Assembly (NCBI GenBank): GCA_022984795.1
Contig: JALIHJ010000031.1
Coordinates: 62,001-126,000, forward strand
Source: Fabrea salina
Taxonomy: Eukaryota > Ciliophora > Heterotrichea > Heterotrichida > Fabreidae
Direction of reading: 5' to 3'
DNA length: 64,000 bases
Positions 62,488-64,000 of the stretch are shown in pieces (position 1 is the first letter of the stretch; each line of letters starts with the position of its first letter). The translations under genes were made by a program, and so were the position numbers. The notes below the pieces were generated by a model, which saw only the letters and a list, made by a program, of their open reading frames with translations, was not told the origin of the DNA and made no database searches.

Positions 62488-64000
62488 ATGGCAAAGAATG
62501 TTTGTTTGGTGGGCGATTATGTAAGTTCTACTCAGCAAATAGGGGACTGCATTGGAAAGGGTGCTTTTGGAAAAGTGTATAAAGCCCTTAACACAAACAC
62601 TGCTCAAATTGTTGCAATCAAACAAATCTCCGTCAACAACATCTCTGAGGACCAAATCAGCGCTATTCACAGAGAAATCAACCTTATGAAACGACTAGAA
62701 CATGTCAATATCGTCAAGTATATCGGTAACTTGTAAGCAGACGTGATTTCAACAGATGATCACTTAAATATTGTACTGGAGTATATTGAGTCAGGGTCCT
62801 TGGCGGCGATAATAAAGCGGTTCACTCCTTTCAAAGAGAACCTCGTGGCTTTTTACGTTAAGCAAGTTTTAGAAGGGCTCTGTTACCTGCACTCCCAGGG
62901 AGTTGTCCATCGTGATATAAAAGGCGCCAACCTTCTGACTACCAAAGAAGGTGTTGTGAAACTGGCTGATTTCGGGGTTGCCATGAAGCTCACTGAAACT
63001 ACTAAAAGCATGAGTATTGTTGGCACGCCTTATTGGATGGCACCTGAAATAGTTGAGCAAACCGGCCACTGCACAACAGCTTGTGACATTTGGAGTCTGA
63101 GTTGCACTGTGATAGAACTGCTTACAGGGTCTCCTCCTTACTTCAGTTTAGAGACTATGTCTGCTCTGTACCGCATTGTGCAAGATGACTGTCCGCCCTT
63201 GCCCCCAAACATTTCGCCTGAACTCAAAGATTTTCTTCTGAAGTGTTTCCAAAAAGAACCACTGATTCGAATAGATGCTCCTGGGCTACTCAAGCATGAT
63301 TGGATTTTGAATTACTCGGCTAGAGAAGAAATTCACAGAAACCTGTCTATAGAAGAAGAATGTGACTTTGAAGTAAGGGTTCCTTCTCCTGTAGGCCATC
63401 GCAGGTGCGGTGCCCAAGTGAACTACACTAAGAACGAAGTTAGGTTTGAACAAGAAAAAACCCCAAGTGCCAAAATGGATACTATTAAAGAAGAAGTTAA
63501 GGAAACTTCAAGGGAATCAGTAAAAGAAACCCCTCAAGAAACTCCCAAAATAGCTCCAGTAAAAAGCATGAGAAGTCTTTTGAGCAAAAGCACTAAAATA
63601 GAGTCTAGTGACTTCGAAAACTTTGGGTCAATGGAGAAGTTAAGCCGTCTTAGAAGCTCTGTAGCCGAAATGCACAGAAGTTCAGACTTGTTTTACGACC
63701 CTTCAGACACTCAGTACCTTGACAAACTAATAGACGCAATTGACTCGCAAAAAAACTTGAACTACGCACAAGCAGCACTCATAGATTTGCTGAAAGAAAG
63801 GCCTAGTTTAAAAGAATTTGCCACACCAGTGCTGTCAATCCTTAAACAAATTCTTGACGAAAATGACAACTTTGAAAGCTTGCATCTTGCCTTGCAGTTA
63901 GTGAATTGTCTTTGCGAAGAAGATAACTTAATGCAAGAAGTAAGTGCGTGTTTGGGACTTTTCACAGTGGCTTTGAGGTATATAGGCGAAGAGTACTACA
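62488..64000 (+). CDS. MAP3K-epsilon / Cdc15-type protein kinase (runs off the right edge)
   Basis: The kinase is spliced at 62726-62740 and stays open to the window end, giving 499 codons so far. The kinase domain spans about 14-270: [55 protein letters not shown]. The sequence [20 protein letters not shown] matches plant MAP3K-epsilon and fungal Cdc7/SepH, kinases of the septation-initiation and mitotic-exit networks. After the kinase comes a disordered stretch (about 320-410), then helical repeats that look like the ARM/HEAT tail of MAP3K-epsilon ([20 protein letters not shown]). It starts 47 bp from the divergent ankyrin gene. Confidence 0.88.
62726..62740 (+). other. 15-nt intron
   Basis: GTAACTTGTAAGCAG contains an in-frame TAA. 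Its removal joins VKYI to [20 protein letters not shown], restoring kinase subdomains IV-V. Confidence 0.93.

Noticed and set aside
1-64000. tRNA, rRNA, CRISPR arrays, transposons and viral elements
   Set aside because: None were recognised by eye; a covariance-model search for RNAs would be needed to exclude small ones.

Overview
This window looks like macronuclear DNA of a heterotrich ciliate, most likely Stentor or a close relative. The evidence is the gene structure. About 40 genes are packed into 64 kb. TAA, TAG and TGA all act as stops. Interrupted genes are rejoined by introns of exactly 15 nt, of the form GTAA followed by five bases, an invariant A at position 10, three bases and AG. 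I find ten such introns and one probable 17-nt intron; the species itself is inferred. No tRNA, rRNA, CRISPR array or transposon was recognised.

Layout. 1-8242 (minus) is the 5' part of a giant VPS13 lipid-transfer protein that runs off the left edge. 8253-13593 holds a coiled-coil protein, a spliced unknown, a RING-PHD protein and a repeat/EF-hand protein. 13617-18947 holds a ubiquitin protease, the UPF1 helicase, a 57-aa ORF and a WD40 protein. 18970-26282 holds an eight-unit EF-hand axonemal-type protein, CKS1, a calmodulin-like protein, a secreted low-complexity protein, makorin, a histidine phosphatase and an arrestin-like protein. 26283-36341 holds a giant PAS/transmembrane protein, legumain, a spliced DEAD-box helicase, a spliced Rab1, a GDP-hexose phosphorylase and an RquA-like rhodoquinone enzyme. 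36443-46196 holds MORN, Exo84-like and RING-IBR proteins, two tandem SLC37-type transporters, a lipase with lectin-like repeats next to a decayed copy, and an SK-like potassium channel. 46198-64000 holds a TMEM43-like gene with an in-frame TAG, STIL, a 41-aa membrane protein, IFT70, dynein-2 light intermediate chain, an ATG11/FIP200-like scaffold, RNA polymerase III subunit 2, a spliced TPR gene, a spliced SHIPPO-repeat gene, an ankyrin-poly(A) polymerase fusion, and the start of a MAP3K-epsilon/Cdc15-like kinase.

Themes. Many genes serve cilia and basal bodies (IFT70, DYNC2LI1, STIL, the EFCAB6-like protein, the SHIPPO protein, the MORN protein), as expected for a heavily ciliated cell. Others serve membrane traffic and autophagy (VPS13, Rab1, Exo84-like, ATG11/FIP200-like, arrestin), RNA metabolism (UPF1, DEAD-box, Trf4-like polymerase, Pol III) and the cell cycle (CKS1, SIN-type kinase). 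The RquA-like gene points to rhodoquinone and life in low oxygen.

Compactness is extreme. Three divergent pairs have start codons only 6, 10 and 12 bp apart, and convergent genes meet with overlapping or abutting stop codons. The only stretch over 300 bp without a confident gene is 42744-43508, which holds the decayed lipase-repeat relic.
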